Below, piece after piece: positions 52,931-60,949 of a stretch of DNA of 64,000 nucleotides. Positions within the stretch are counted from its first letter, which is position 1, and each line of letters begins with the position of its first letter. The DNA is taken from positions 744,001 through 808,000 of the forward strand of contig NZ_CAHJXM010000001.1 of NCBI RefSeq assembly GCF_903645295.1, given 5' to 3'. The position numbers and the translations under genes were made by a program. This DNA comes from Bacillus sp. Marseille-Q1617 (GTDB taxonomy: Bacteria > Bacillota > Bacilli > Bacillales > Bacillaceae_B). Below the pieces are notes generated by a model. That model saw nothing but the letters and a program-made list of their open reading frames with translations, was not told the DNA's origin and made no database searches.

Positions 52931-53383
52931 ATGGAATGTAAAAAGGTCAACAAACATATTAGATTAGTAGGCATGAAAGGCAAAGGAACGTTTGATAGTT
53001 TTGGTACAGAGGTTCCGAAAGCAGCCCAGCAGTTTCTGGCCCGGGCTGATGAAATCAAACATCGTTCCGGGACTGAAGTAGCGATCTTTGAACCAAAAAA
53101 GGATGAAAATCATCTTGAAGGCAGCTATTATGTCGGGATGATCGTGGACCAGCCGCTGACAGACGTTCCGAGCGGCATGGAGTTTATCGAATTAAGCGGG
53201 GAGTATGTCATGACCAGGGGGAACATGGATCAGATTGGCAGCCTGCATCACAATTTAGTGAAATGGGCTGATGAAAATGGGTATACACATGAACTGGACA
53301 GTTACATTGTTGAGACTTATCATCCACTGGAGAACGGCGGGGAGGAAGTGGAGATTTACTTGCCGGTTCTTGCTTACACTTAA
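52931..53383 (+). CDS. GyrI-like / AraC effector-binding domain protein
   Basis: 150 residues from ATG 52931 (AAAAGGGG 8 nt upstream). Single GyrI-like fold: RLVGMKGKGTFDSF, GTEVAIFEP, YYVGMIVDQPLTDVPSGMEF, EVEIYLPVLA. Such domains bind bulky small molecules. A weak terminator (GACTCAGTTGAGAAGACTGAGTTTTT, 53395-53420 region) follows. Confidence 0.85.
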   Translation: MECKKVNKHIRLVGMKGKGTFDSFGTEVPKAAQQFLARADEIKHRSGTEVAIFEPKKDENHLEGSYYVGMIVDQPLTDVPSGMEFIELSGEYVMTRGNMDQIGSLHHNLVKWADENGYTHELDSYIVETYHPLENGGEEVEIYLPVLAYT

Positions 53384-53569
53384 AAAAATTACGATGACTC
53401 AGTTGAGAAGACTGAGTTTTTCTTTTACAAAAATAATTGGTGAGATGTAAGTTGAATCTTATATCAATATGAATCATCTATTGGTAAAATTAGGTTTATA
53501 AAACTAGTAATCATAAACGGAAAGAGGGGCCGGACTCCTTTTTCAGCCGAATTGGATGTCTTTTAAAAA

Positions 53570-53596
53570 GGGACAAGGGACCTGTCCCCATGTCCC
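53570..53596. repeat. dispersed GGGACAGG element, short palindromic form
   Basis: GGGACA...GGGACCTGTCCCC...TGTCCC, directly before the ribosome site of the next gene. Confidence 0.6.
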
Positions 53597-53611
53597 GCTG
53601 GAGGTGCCGCG

Positions 53612-55336
53612 ATGCTTGATATTAAAACGGATGGCAGATTTAAAACGATCGAACCGATCAACAAGGGCTGGTCGAGTGATAAGAAGTATTATGTGGAGAC
53701 GGTGACGGGCGGGAGGCTGCTGCTGCGGACTGCGGACCGTTCCCAGTATGAAATGAAGAAAAGTGAATTTGAAATGATGAAGCAGCTGGCGGAAAAGGGG
53801 ATCCCGATGTCGAAGCCGCTTGAATTTGGATTATGCGGCGACGGGGAGAGTGTCTACACCCTCTTTACTTGGTGTGAAGGGGAAGATGCCGCCGATGTTT
53901 TGCCCAAGCTGAGCGACACGGAACAATATGAGCTGGGGCTGAAATCGGGACATTATCTCCGGGAAATCCACTCGATTCCTGCACCACCCGATGAAATGAA
54001 TTGGGAAACGAAATTCAACAGGAAAGTGGACGGCAAAATCAAGCAGTACAGGGACTGCCCGATCAAAATCGAGGGCGGTGACCAGGTCATTGCATACATA
54101 GAGGCGAACCGGCATCTCCTTCGGGGACGGCCGCAATCGTTTCATCACGGCGATTATCACGTGGGGAATATGGTCATTTTCACAGAAAAGGAACTCTCCG
54201 TCATTGATTTCAACCGTCATGACTTCGGCGATCCGTGGGAAGAGTTCAACCGCATTGTGTGGAGTGCTTCTGCAAGTCCGCATTTCGCGACGGGACAGCT
54301 CAATGGCTACTTTGGCGGCCGGCCGCCCCAGGAGTTCTTCAAGCTCATGGCTTTTTACATAGGCAGCAATATGCTGTCGTCCATCCCTTGGGCGATTCAT
54401 TTCGGGGAAGAAGAGGTTGCGGTCATGAAGGAGCAGGCAAAGGAAGTGATGGGCTGGTTCGACGGCATGAAAAACCCAGTGCCGACCTGGTATTTGGGGG
54501 ATTTCTACATTCAATATATCAATGCGATTCCATACAAGTTAAAGACCCCTTTTGACTTCTCGTTCATCGAGCAGTATGGGGAGGTCTTCAAGGTCTATGA
54601 CGATCAGGATTCGGGCAATATCTGCTTCGGGGTCAAGGAAGGCGATGACAGATATTTCATAAAGTACGCTGGTGCCCCGGCTGCGAGGTATGCGGGTAAA
54701 CGGGAAAATGCCGTCGCCGGACTCAAAGCTGCTGTTCAGGTTTATCAGGATTTGGCGCACCCACATCTGACCAGGCTGATCCGAACGGAGGAAGTCGGAG
54801 GGGGATTCGCTGCCGTCTTTGAATGGACAGACGGGGAATGCATGGGGAGGATGTATCCCCTGTCCAGGGAGAAATTCATGGTGGTGCCTGACACTACAAG
54901 GCTCGAGTTGTTCAACGATATCCTCGATTTTCACATCCACGTGATTGACAAGGGTTACGTGGCCATCGATTTTTACGACGGCAGTATCCTGTATGATTTT
55001 CAAAAAGGAAAGACGTTCATTTGCGATATCGATCTTTATTCCAAGCGTCCATATATCAATGAAATGGGCAGGATGTGGGGATCGTCCCGCTTCATGTCCC
55101 CTGAGGAGTTCGAGCATGGAGCGGAAATCGACGAAATCACCAATGTCTACCTCATGGGAGCCACCGCCTTCGCCCTGTTCGGCGGCGAAACAGACCGTTC
55201 ACTTGATAAGTGGCGGTTAAGTGAAGCGTCATACAGAGTCGCGCTTAAAGCGGTCAGTGATGATCGGGAGAAGCGTCAGCGGTCACTGGAGGAGTTTAAA
55301 AATGAGTGGGACTTGGGAAGATCTTTTGGAAAATAA
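53612..55336 (+). CDS. APH-type phosphotransferase fused to protein-kinase-like domain
   Basis: 574 residues. Residues 1-285: APH domain with HHGDYHVGNMVIF (catalytic Asp about 183) and LSVIDFNRHDFGDP (metal Asp). Residues 305-574: a second kinase-like domain with RYFIKYAGA (Lys of strand 3), KGYVAIDFYDGSILYD (catalytic-loop-like) and FICDIDLYSKRP (DFG equivalent). In related bacilli these two are often separate neighbours, so this looks like a fusion. Two kinases in one chain could act on linked substrates. GGAGGTG precedes the ATG. Confidence 0.8.
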   Translation: MLDIKTDGRFKTIEPINKGWSSDKKYYVETVTGGRLLLRTADRSQYEMKKSEFEMMKQLAEKGIPMSKPLEFGLCGDGESVYTLFTWCEGEDAADVLPKLSDTEQYELGLKSGHYLREIHSIPAPPDEMNWETKFNRKVDGKIKQYRDCPIKIEGGDQVIAYIEANRHLLRGRPQSFHHGDYHVGNMVIFTEKELSVIDFNRHDFGDPWEEFNRIVWSASASPHFATGQLNGYFGGRPPQEFFKLMAFYIGSNMLSSIPWAIHFGEEEVAVMKEQAKEVMGWFDGMKNPVPTWYLGDFYIQYINAIPYKLKTPFDFSFIEQYGEVFKVYDDQDSGNICFGVKEGDDRYFIKYAGAPAARYAGKRENAVAGLKAAVQVYQDLAHPHLTRLIRTEEVGGGFAAVFEWTDGECMGRMYPLSREKFMVVPDTTRLELFNDILDFHIHVIDKGYVAIDFYDGSILYDFQKGKTFICDIDLYSKRPYINEMGRMWGSSRFMSPEEFEHGAEIDEITNVYLMGATAFALFGGETDRSLDKWRLSEASYRVALKAVSDDREKRQRSLEEFKNEWDLGRSFGK

Positions 55337-55368
55337 GGAGAACATGCGGAAGCAAAAGGAGGACGTAC

Positions 55369-55509
55369 ATGATGGTATGGGCCATTATTATAGCCATTGC
55401 CTATTTACCGATTATTTATAGGATTCAGAAGCGCTTAGCTAATTTGGAAGATGAGGTTTCCAGGCTGAAAAGTGAGAGGGAAAATGAACCAAGGGGACAG
55501 GTACGCTGA
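55369..55509 (+). CDS. 46-residue single-TM protein with coiled coil
   Basis: ATG 55369 has AAAGGAGG 6 nt upstream. MMVWAIIIAIAYLPIIYRI is one TM and KRLANLEDEVSRLKSERE a short coiled coil. The last residues RGQVR and the stop come from the repeat at 55493. Probably coupled to the APH-kinase gene 32 nt before. Function unknown. Confidence 0.65.
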   Translation: MMVWAIIIAIAYLPIIYRIQKRLANLEDEVSRLKSERENEPRGQVR

Positions 55510-55549
55510 CCCGCATTTTAGAATGGGACGCGGCACCTGGCCTGTCCCC
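55493..55549. repeat. dispersed GGGGACAGGTACGCTGACCC element, full hairpin copy
   Basis: Starts GGGGACAGGTACGCTGACCC and ends CCTGTCCCC (55541-55549), complementary to the first nine bases. Full-length representative of the partial copies at 2371, 21026, 37833, 53570 and 56434. Confidence 0.7.
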
Positions 55550-55579
55550 TCGTCCCACTTTTTAATCGAGGTGAATACA

Positions 55580-56473
55580 ATGAAAGGCCCTATTCTAATT
55601 TTACTCGCAGCTATCCTCTGGGGGACCACCGGGACGACGCAGGCATTTGCCCCGGAATCGGCCCATCCAATTGCGATAGGTGCGGCGCGTTTGGCAGTCG
55701 GCGGTTTATTTTTATTATGTATTGTATTTGCAACCGGGAAAGTGAACGCTCAGAATTGGCCTGTAAAGCAGACTGCGGCGGCTGCTCTGAGCATGGCCTT
55801 CTATCAGCCTCTCTTTTTCTCGGCGGTCACCCTGACAGGGGTGGCGATCGGGACAGTTGTCGCGATAGGAAGTGCACCGATCCTATCGGGAGTGATCGAA
55901 TGGTTATTTTTAAAAAAACGCCCCATCTTAATTTGGTGGTGCTCTACCTTTCTATCCATTTCAGGATGCCTGCTGCTGTTCATGAATAACGGGTCTGCAT
56001 TTGTTAGTCCGGCCGGTATCATTCTCGCACTGGGAGCAGGGCTGGCGTTCGCAGTCTACACGCTGGTCAGCAGGGATTTAGTCGAAAATCACTCGGCACT
56101 ATCGGTGGTTGCGGTCGTGTTCACTCTCAGTGCGGTCTGTTTATCCCCTATCCTATTTATCTATGATATGTCCTGGATGGCGAGTCTGAGAGGCGCGGGG
56201 GTAAGCCTTCAATTGGGGATCATGGCCACCGGGGTTGCTTATCTCCTTTTTGCCAAGGGGCTCCTCCAGGTATCCTCCTCGACAGCCGTCACCCTCGCGC
56301 TGGCAGAACCGATGACAGCCGCGCTGCTGGGCGTCTTTATCGTGGGAGAACAATTGAGTCTGCTCTCCTGGCTGGGAATTGTCATGCTGCTCCTTGGAAT
56401 TGGTGCACTGGTGTGGTCAACCAGGCGGGACAAGGGGACAGGTACGCTGACCCATCCCGCCGCGACCAAATGA
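55580..56473 (+). CDS. EamA family (DMT) transporter
   Basis: 297 residues with ten TMs in two EamA repeats: MKGPILILLAAILWGTTGTT to about 140, and LALGAGLAFAVYTLVSRDL to the end. RhaT/YdcZ-like exporters of small metabolites. ATG 55580 has GAGGTG 6 nt upstream. The final KGTGTLTHPAATK comes from the half repeat at 56434, after the last TM. The gene is thus flanked by two copies of the same repeat. Terminator follows. Confidence 0.88.
   Translation: MKGPILILLAAILWGTTGTTQAFAPESAHPIAIGAARLAVGGLFLLCIVFATGKVNAQNWPVKQTAAAALSMAFYQPLFFSAVTLTGVAIGTVVAIGSAPILSGVIEWLFLKKRPILIWWCSTFLSISGCLLLFMNNGSAFVSPAGIILALGAGLAFAVYTLVSRDLVENHSALSVVAVVFTLSAVCLSPILFIYDMSWMASLRGAGVSLQLGIMATGVAYLLFAKGLLQVSSSTAVTLALAEPMTAALLGVFIVGEQLSLLSWLGIVMLLLGIGALVWSTRRDKGTGTLTHPAATK
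56434..56453 (+). repeat. dispersed GGGGACAGGTACGCTGACCC element, half copy
   Basis: Identical over 20 bases to the start of the copy at 55493, inside the EamA coding end. Confidence 0.75.
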
Positions 56474-56509
56474 GAAGAACCACCATACCAATGGCGGTTC
56501 TTTTTTTAT
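56473..56509 (+). terminator. terminator
   Basis: AGAACCACCAT with ATGGCGGTTCT, then T7. Confidence 0.8.
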
Positions 56510-56616
56510 TTCTAAAAACTTCCCACCCTGTACATAGATTGTTAATAATTTCGTAATATTTTCCCTCTAAGATGAAATCAACAGTAATTGAACACGAATT
56601 AGAGGAGGAAATAAAC

Positions 56617-57891
56617 ATGTTGGAACCTAACAATCAGAATGAAGAAATGACACATATAGAAGAACATTCCGAAGCAGTGAATAACGAGGACAGGCAAAGA
56701 AGTGCGAAGCCAAAGAAACCATTCAAAGGCAAGGGCTTACTGTCCTCAGTTGGCGCGGGGATCATCGGGTCGGTCCTGACCCTGACCATCCTGCCGCAAA
56801 CCGATTATTATGAGGACCTCGCAAAGCCAAAAGTTGAACAATCCTCAGGAGGAACCGGCCAGACGGAGGCAGCCGCTGATTCGGGTGTCACCCCTGCAAC
56901 GGTTTCAACCGGGACCAGCGGGGATGTGGCAAGTATCGTAGAAGACGCTTCCCAGTCGATTGTCGGAGTCGTGAATTATCAGCAGCAGGGCAGCCGTCTA
57001 ACTGGGGCTTCACAAGAAGCGCAGGCGGGGACAGGTTCAGGGGTCCTTTTTAAAAAAGAAGGGGACAGTGCTTATATCATCACCAACAACCATGTCATTG
57101 AAGGGGCTTCAAAGATCGAGGTTTCCCTCTATGACGGTGAAAAAATCGAAGCGGAATTGATCGGTGCCGATCCACTGACAGATCTTGCCGTGCTGAAGGT
57201 CGACGGAAAATATGCGGACAACCTGTTGGAAGTCGGCGATTCGAGTGCACTGCGTGCCGGTGAACAGGTGATCGCGATCGGGAATCCGCTCGGTCTTGAT
57301 TTATCAAGAACCGTGACCCAAGGGATCGTAAGTGCGGTTGACCGCACCATTTCAGTCGAGACATCCGCGGGTGAATCCGAATTGAATGTCATCCAGACAG
57401 ACGCCGCAATCAATCCGGGCAACAGCGGCGGGGCGCTCCTGAATTCAAAGGGTGAGCTGATCGGGATCAACAGCCTGAAGATCTCGAACTCAGGTGTAGA
57501 AGGGCTTGGCTTTGCCATCCCAAGTAAAGATTTCATGCCAATCGTGAGTGAAATCATCGAAACGGGTAAAGTGGAACGCCCGTATATCGGAATCGGGATG
57601 ACCAACCTTGCCGACGTTCCACGCAGCTACTTGGGCGGGCTGCCTGATGAAGTGGAAGCAGGTGTCATCGTTGCCAGCATCGATAACACATCGGCTGCTG
57701 CCAAAGCCGGGCTCAAAGAAGGCGATGTCATCACCGAACTGAATGGCAGCCCGGTGGAAGATGGCGCCGATTTGAGAAGACAGCTGTACGCCGACTTGAA
57801 GGTTGGCGATGAAATCGATCTGACCGTTTTCCGGGGAGATGAAGAGAAGGCAATCAGTTTGACTTTAACCAGTAACGCGATGGTGAATTAG
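56617..57891 (+). CDS. htrA: HtrA/DegP-like membrane serine protease
   Basis: 424 residues from ATG 56617 (GAGGAGG 7 nt upstream). Cytosolic head, one TM (LLSSVGAGIIGSVLTLTIL, about 43-61), linker, trypsin-like domain with His in ITNNHVIEG, Asp in DPLTDLAVL, Ser in INPGNSGGALL, and a PDZ domain (AGVIVASI to DLTVFRG). It degrades misfolded exported proteins on the outer face. A PrsA-like foldase follows 267 bp downstream, so secretion quality control is grouped here. Confidence 0.92.
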   Translation: MLEPNNQNEEMTHIEEHSEAVNNEDRQRSAKPKKPFKGKGLLSSVGAGIIGSVLTLTILPQTDYYEDLAKPKVEQSSGGTGQTEAAADSGVTPATVSTGTSGDVASIVEDASQSIVGVVNYQQQGSRLTGASQEAQAGTGSGVLFKKEGDSAYIITNNHVIEGASKIEVSLYDGEKIEAELIGADPLTDLAVLKVDGKYADNLLEVGDSSALRAGEQVIAIGNPLGLDLSRTVTQGIVSAVDRTISVETSAGESELNVIQTDAAINPGNSGGALLNSKGELIGINSLKISNSGVEGLGFAIPSKDFMPIVSEIIETGKVERPYIGIGMTNLADVPRSYLGGLPDEVEAGVIVASIDNTSAAAKAGLKEGDVITELNGSPVEDGADLRRQLYADLKVGDEIDLTVFRGDEEKAISLTLTSNAMVN

Positions 57892-57910
57892 TGGATTGTT
57901 TTGAAGGGCG

Positions 57911-58122
57911 GTGCCTGGCTCAGATTGGGGTGATTGAGCAAGGCACAAAACAGATGATTTGAGCCAGGCACAAAACGGGGGATTTGAGCTAGGCACAGCC
58001 TGAACGAAGTGCACCTGGTACAGAATGCAGGAAATGTACCAGGAACAGAACGAGGCTGATGTACCAGGTACAAATAATACCGATTGTACCAGGTACAAAC
58101 CAAATACATTGTACTTGGTACA
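57911..58122 (+). repeat. 25-nt-pitch array, GTACCAGGTACA / GAGCCAGGCACA type (array D7)
   Basis: Nine cores start at exactly 57911, 57936, 57961, 57986, 58011, 58036, 58061, 58086 and 58111. The first resembles GTGCCTGGCTC, the next three GAGCCAGGCACA, the rest GTACCAGGTACA. About 13 bases between cores vary. Cores are near-palindromic. Minus-strand frames through it are not accepted as genes. It lies between htrA and the prsA-like gene. Confidence 0.9.
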
Positions 58123-58158
58123 CACAAATTGAAAATAAAGCTAAAGGAGAGCGGATAA

Positions 58159-59040
58159 GTGACTAAAAAGAAGTCGATCACATTATGGAGTGTAATAGGA
58201 AGCATTGTCGCCATCGGAGCGCTGCTTGCGGCGTTTGGCTTTTCAAAAGAGGAAGTGGTGGCTAAGGTGGGCAGCCAGTCGATCAGTAAGGATGATTTGT
58301 ATTCGGTGCTGGTGGATCAGTACGGGGAGGCTGCCCTGGAGACATTGATTGCCGAAAAGATAGTGGAGCTTGAGAGTGAAGAGAACGATATCACCATCAA
58401 AGACAGTAAAGTTGATGAGGAACTGCAGACGATCAAAGATTCCTATGGTGATGAAGAAGCGTTCGTTGAGGCATTGACATCCAGCGGGGCAAGTCTTGAA
58501 AGCGTCAAAAATAACATCGAAACCTTTTTATTGACGGAAAAGCTGCTCCAGGACCGAATCTCCATTACGGATGAGCAGGTCAAGGAATATTTTGAAACGA
58601 ATAAAGACTCGTTTGCTCAAACCGAGCAAGTGGAAGCAAGCCATATTCTCGTGGAAGATGAGGAGACGGCAAAGGAAGTGAAGGGCAAGCTTGATGAAGG
58701 AGGGGATTTCGCCGAACTTGCGAAGGAATACTCCACCGATACGTCCAATGCCGAATCAGGCGGGGAGCTTGGCTTTTTTGCAAAAGGGGAGATGGTAGCT
58801 GAGTTCGAGGAGAAGGCGTTTTCCATGAAAGCAGGGGAAATCAGTGAGCCTGTGAAGACAGAATTCGGATACCATATCATCAAAGTAACAGACAAAAAAG
58901 AAGCGAAGGAAGCGGTACTTGACGATCATAAAGAGGAAATAAAGGATATTCTGTTCGAGCAGGCACTTCAAACCGAGTACGGGGTCTGGCTTGAGGAACA
59001 GAAGGCGGATTACGAAATCGACAATCGATTGAAAAGTTAA
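58159..59040 (+). CDS. prsA: PrsA-like foldase (parvulin domain), membrane-anchored
   Basis: 293 residues. TM/signal anchor (about 8-27), N-terminal SurA/PrsA helix region (DDLYSVLVDQYGEAALETLI), parvulin domain (VEASHILVEDEETAKEV, GGELGFFAKGEMVAEFEE, FGYHIIKVTD, about 155-250) and a C-terminal helix. PrsA proteins are normally lipoproteins, but there is no Cys after the hydrophobic stretch (LLAAFGFSKEE), so it must be held by an uncleaved anchor or be released. GTG start with AAAGGAGA upstream. It assists folding of exported proteins. Confidence 0.88.
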   Translation: MTKKKSITLWSVIGSIVAIGALLAAFGFSKEEVVAKVGSQSISKDDLYSVLVDQYGEAALETLIAEKIVELESEENDITIKDSKVDEELQTIKDSYGDEEAFVEALTSSGASLESVKNNIETFLLTEKLLQDRISITDEQVKEYFETNKDSFAQTEQVEASHILVEDEETAKEVKGKLDEGGDFAELAKEYSTDTSNAESGGELGFFAKGEMVAEFEEKAFSMKAGEISEPVKTEFGYHIIKVTDKKEAKEAVLDDHKEEIKDILFEQALQTEYGVWLEEQKADYEIDNRLKS

Positions 59041-59173
59041 TGGACCGGCAATTGTTTGTTCATAGTTTGGTCATAACTTCTGGAAATAATGACATGGCAG
59101 GCCGAATCCCAAACTGCGATGTCAGCTACATAAATGGATTCGTTTGCTGCAATACAAAAAAGGAGGAAATAAA

Positions 59174-60049
59174 ATGAATCAGAAAAGAACGTTAACGTAT
59201 TTACTGACAGGTGCCTTATCTGTCGGGATCCTCGGGGCCATTCCGGCCTTCGCCGCAGAGGAGGAAAACGCAAGTACAAACGACTCGGCGGTTGTTGAAA
59301 AAGGGACTGAGCCAGTGTTTGGCCACCGCGGCGGCGGACATGGAAAGTTTCACCTGAATGAGGAGCAATTGAAGGAGAAAGCCGAAGAACTTGGAATCGA
59401 CAGCACCGATAAAGATGCACGGGAACTGGCACAGGAGATCAGGGATGCTGAACTCGAAAAAAGAGCGAAGGAATTAGGCATTGAAACGAAAGGAAAAGAT
59501 CATCATGCCGTGATGGAAGAAATACGCGGGGCCGAGCTGTCAGAAAAAGCAAAGGAATTGGGGATATCAACAGACGGAAAAGACCAAGAGCAGCTGTCTC
59601 AAGAGATCAGGGAAACGCTGATTAAGCAGAAAGCGAAGGAACTTGGAGTGAAAACAGAGGGCAAGGAGTTAGAAGAACTTGCAGATGAAGTCAGGGAAAC
59701 AGCACTGGCAAAACAAGCGAAAGACTTTGGAATTGAAACCGAAGGAAAAGATCAACATGAATTAAAGCGGGAAGTGTTCGAAGCTTCTATTCAGAAAGCT
59801 GCCAAAGAGCTGGGCATTGAAACAGAAGGCAAAACCACAAAAGAACTGATGGAAGAAATCATGACCGATCATGCCGATGAAGCAAAGGAACTGGATGTCT
59901 TCCCTTTCAATAAGGAAGAGGGCTTCTTCTTCCATAAAGGCGGTAAAGGCCATCACGGGGGAGGTCATGGAACAGGAGCTAAAGGATCTGCGCTCCATGC
60001 TGAACAAAGTGATGCCCAATCAGCTGAATCCGAAGGTGACACATTATAA
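59174..60049 (+). CDS. secreted protein with seven 28-residue charged repeats
   Basis: 291 residues from ATG 59174 (AAAGGAGG 7 nt upstream). Signal peptide ends AFA (about residue 28). Residues 60-240 hold six full repeats and one partial repeat of a 28-residue unit: KAKELGIETEGKD, then E-L/I-EIREAxLxK. The ends are Gly/His-rich (GHRGGGHGKFH; HKGGKGHHGGGHG) and may bind metal ions. It is followed by a terminator and a two-component system. Function unknown; wall or metal-related is a guess. Confidence 0.75.
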   Translation: MNQKRTLTYLLTGALSVGILGAIPAFAAEEENASTNDSAVVEKGTEPVFGHRGGGHGKFHLNEEQLKEKAEELGIDSTDKDARELAQEIRDAELEKRAKELGIETKGKDHHAVMEEIRGAELSEKAKELGISTDGKDQEQLSQEIRETLIKQKAKELGVKTEGKELEELADEVRETALAKQAKDFGIETEGKDQHELKREVFEASIQKAAKELGIETEGKTTKELMEEIMTDHADEAKELDVFPFNKEEGFFFHKGGKGHHGGGHGTGAKGSALHAEQSDAQSAESEGDTL

Positions 60050-60066
60050 GACAACCGTGACAGGAA

Positions 60067-60094
60067 AACCCCGCCCAGCTGCGGGGCTTTTTTT
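60067..60094 (+). terminator. terminator
   Basis: ACCCCGC/GCGGGGC hairpin and T7. Confidence 0.8.
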
Positions 60095-60250
60095 AGTAAG
60101 AGGAAAAAATAGAACCAATTGGTAAAAACGACTATAATTTAGGTAGAATGAAATAAAATCGATCGGAAAAAAAGCTTGTCATTTACATAGATCGAATTAG
60201 GTTTTGAGCGGTAAGCGAATCCATTATACATTCGGGAAAGGAAGATGAGG

Positions 60251-60949
60251 ATGAACGTGCTTGTAGTCGAAGACAATGAAAGCGTCACGTCGATGCTGGA
60301 GATGTTTTTTATAAAAGAAGGCATTCACGGGGAATTTGTCCACGACGGGAATGAAGGATACAAGCGTTATCAGGATGGGGAGTGGGATGTCATCATCCTC
60401 GACTGGATGCTGCCGGGGATGGACGGCGTCACGATATGCAGGAAAATCAGGGATGAGGGGTCGCAGGTCCCTGTCATCATGTTGACGGCGAAGGACAGTG
60501 AATCCGATCAGGTGCTCGGCCTTGAACTTGGCGCCGATGATTATGTGACCAAGCCCTTTTCTCCGCTTGCTTTGATGGCAAGGATCCGGGCTGTTGCCCG
60601 CCGTTATCAGGGGGAGAAGAATAACGGTTCCCAGGATGTGGCGACCTCTGACTTCAAAATCAGCAAAGAAACCCGCGAAGTCTTGCTGAATGGCGTCCCC
60701 CTTACAAACCTGACGCCGAAGGAATTTGAATTGCTCTATTATCTGTCACGTCATCCGCGCCAGGTATTCTCAAGGGAGCAGCTGCTAGAACGGGTATGGG
60801 GATACGATTTTTATGGGGATGAACGGACGGTCGATGTCCATATCAAGCGTCTCCGAAATAAGATCGGGAGCAAGGATAAGCCGTATCTGCATACGGTCTG
60901 GGGCGTAGGCTATAAATTCGATGAGACGGCGGCCGGCGATGAAATTTAG
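60251..60949 (+). CDS. OmpR/PhoB-type response regulator
   Basis: 232 residues from ATG 60251 (AAAGGA 8 nt upstream). Receiver: VVEDNES acid pair, phospho-Asp in VIILDWMLPGMDG (about 52), Lys in VTKPFSP. C-terminal winged helix: LTPKEFELLYYL, VWGYDFYGDERTVDVHIKRL, VWGVGYKF. Its stop overlaps the following kinase gene by 11 nt. Confidence 0.92.
   Translation: MNVLVVEDNESVTSMLEMFFIKEGIHGEFVHDGNEGYKRYQDGEWDVIILDWMLPGMDGVTICRKIRDEGSQVPVIMLTAKDSESDQVLGLELGADDYVTKPFSPLALMARIRAVARRYQGEKNNGSQDVATSDFKISKETREVLLNGVPLTNLTPKEFELLYYLSRHPRQVFSREQLLERVWGYDFYGDERTVDVHIKRLRNKIGSKDKPYLHTVWGVGYKFDETAAGDEI

Noticed and set aside
53831..55117. Minus-strand frames of 227 and 192 codons opposite the APH-kinase gene
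   Set aside because: Shadows of a well-supported plus-strand gene with clear kinase motifs; no ribosome sites.
379..58122. The fixed-pitch arrays as CRISPR arrays
   Set aside because: Cores are 7-13 nt and inter-core stretches 7-13 nt, far below CRISPR repeat/spacer sizes; cores are not identical; no cas genes are in the window.
57865..58214. Two minus-strand frames (86 and 108 codons) over the 25-nt array
   Set aside because: Their content is just the translated repeat (LVPGT-like); a 25-nt pitch shifts frame at each unit, and no ribosome site is seen.
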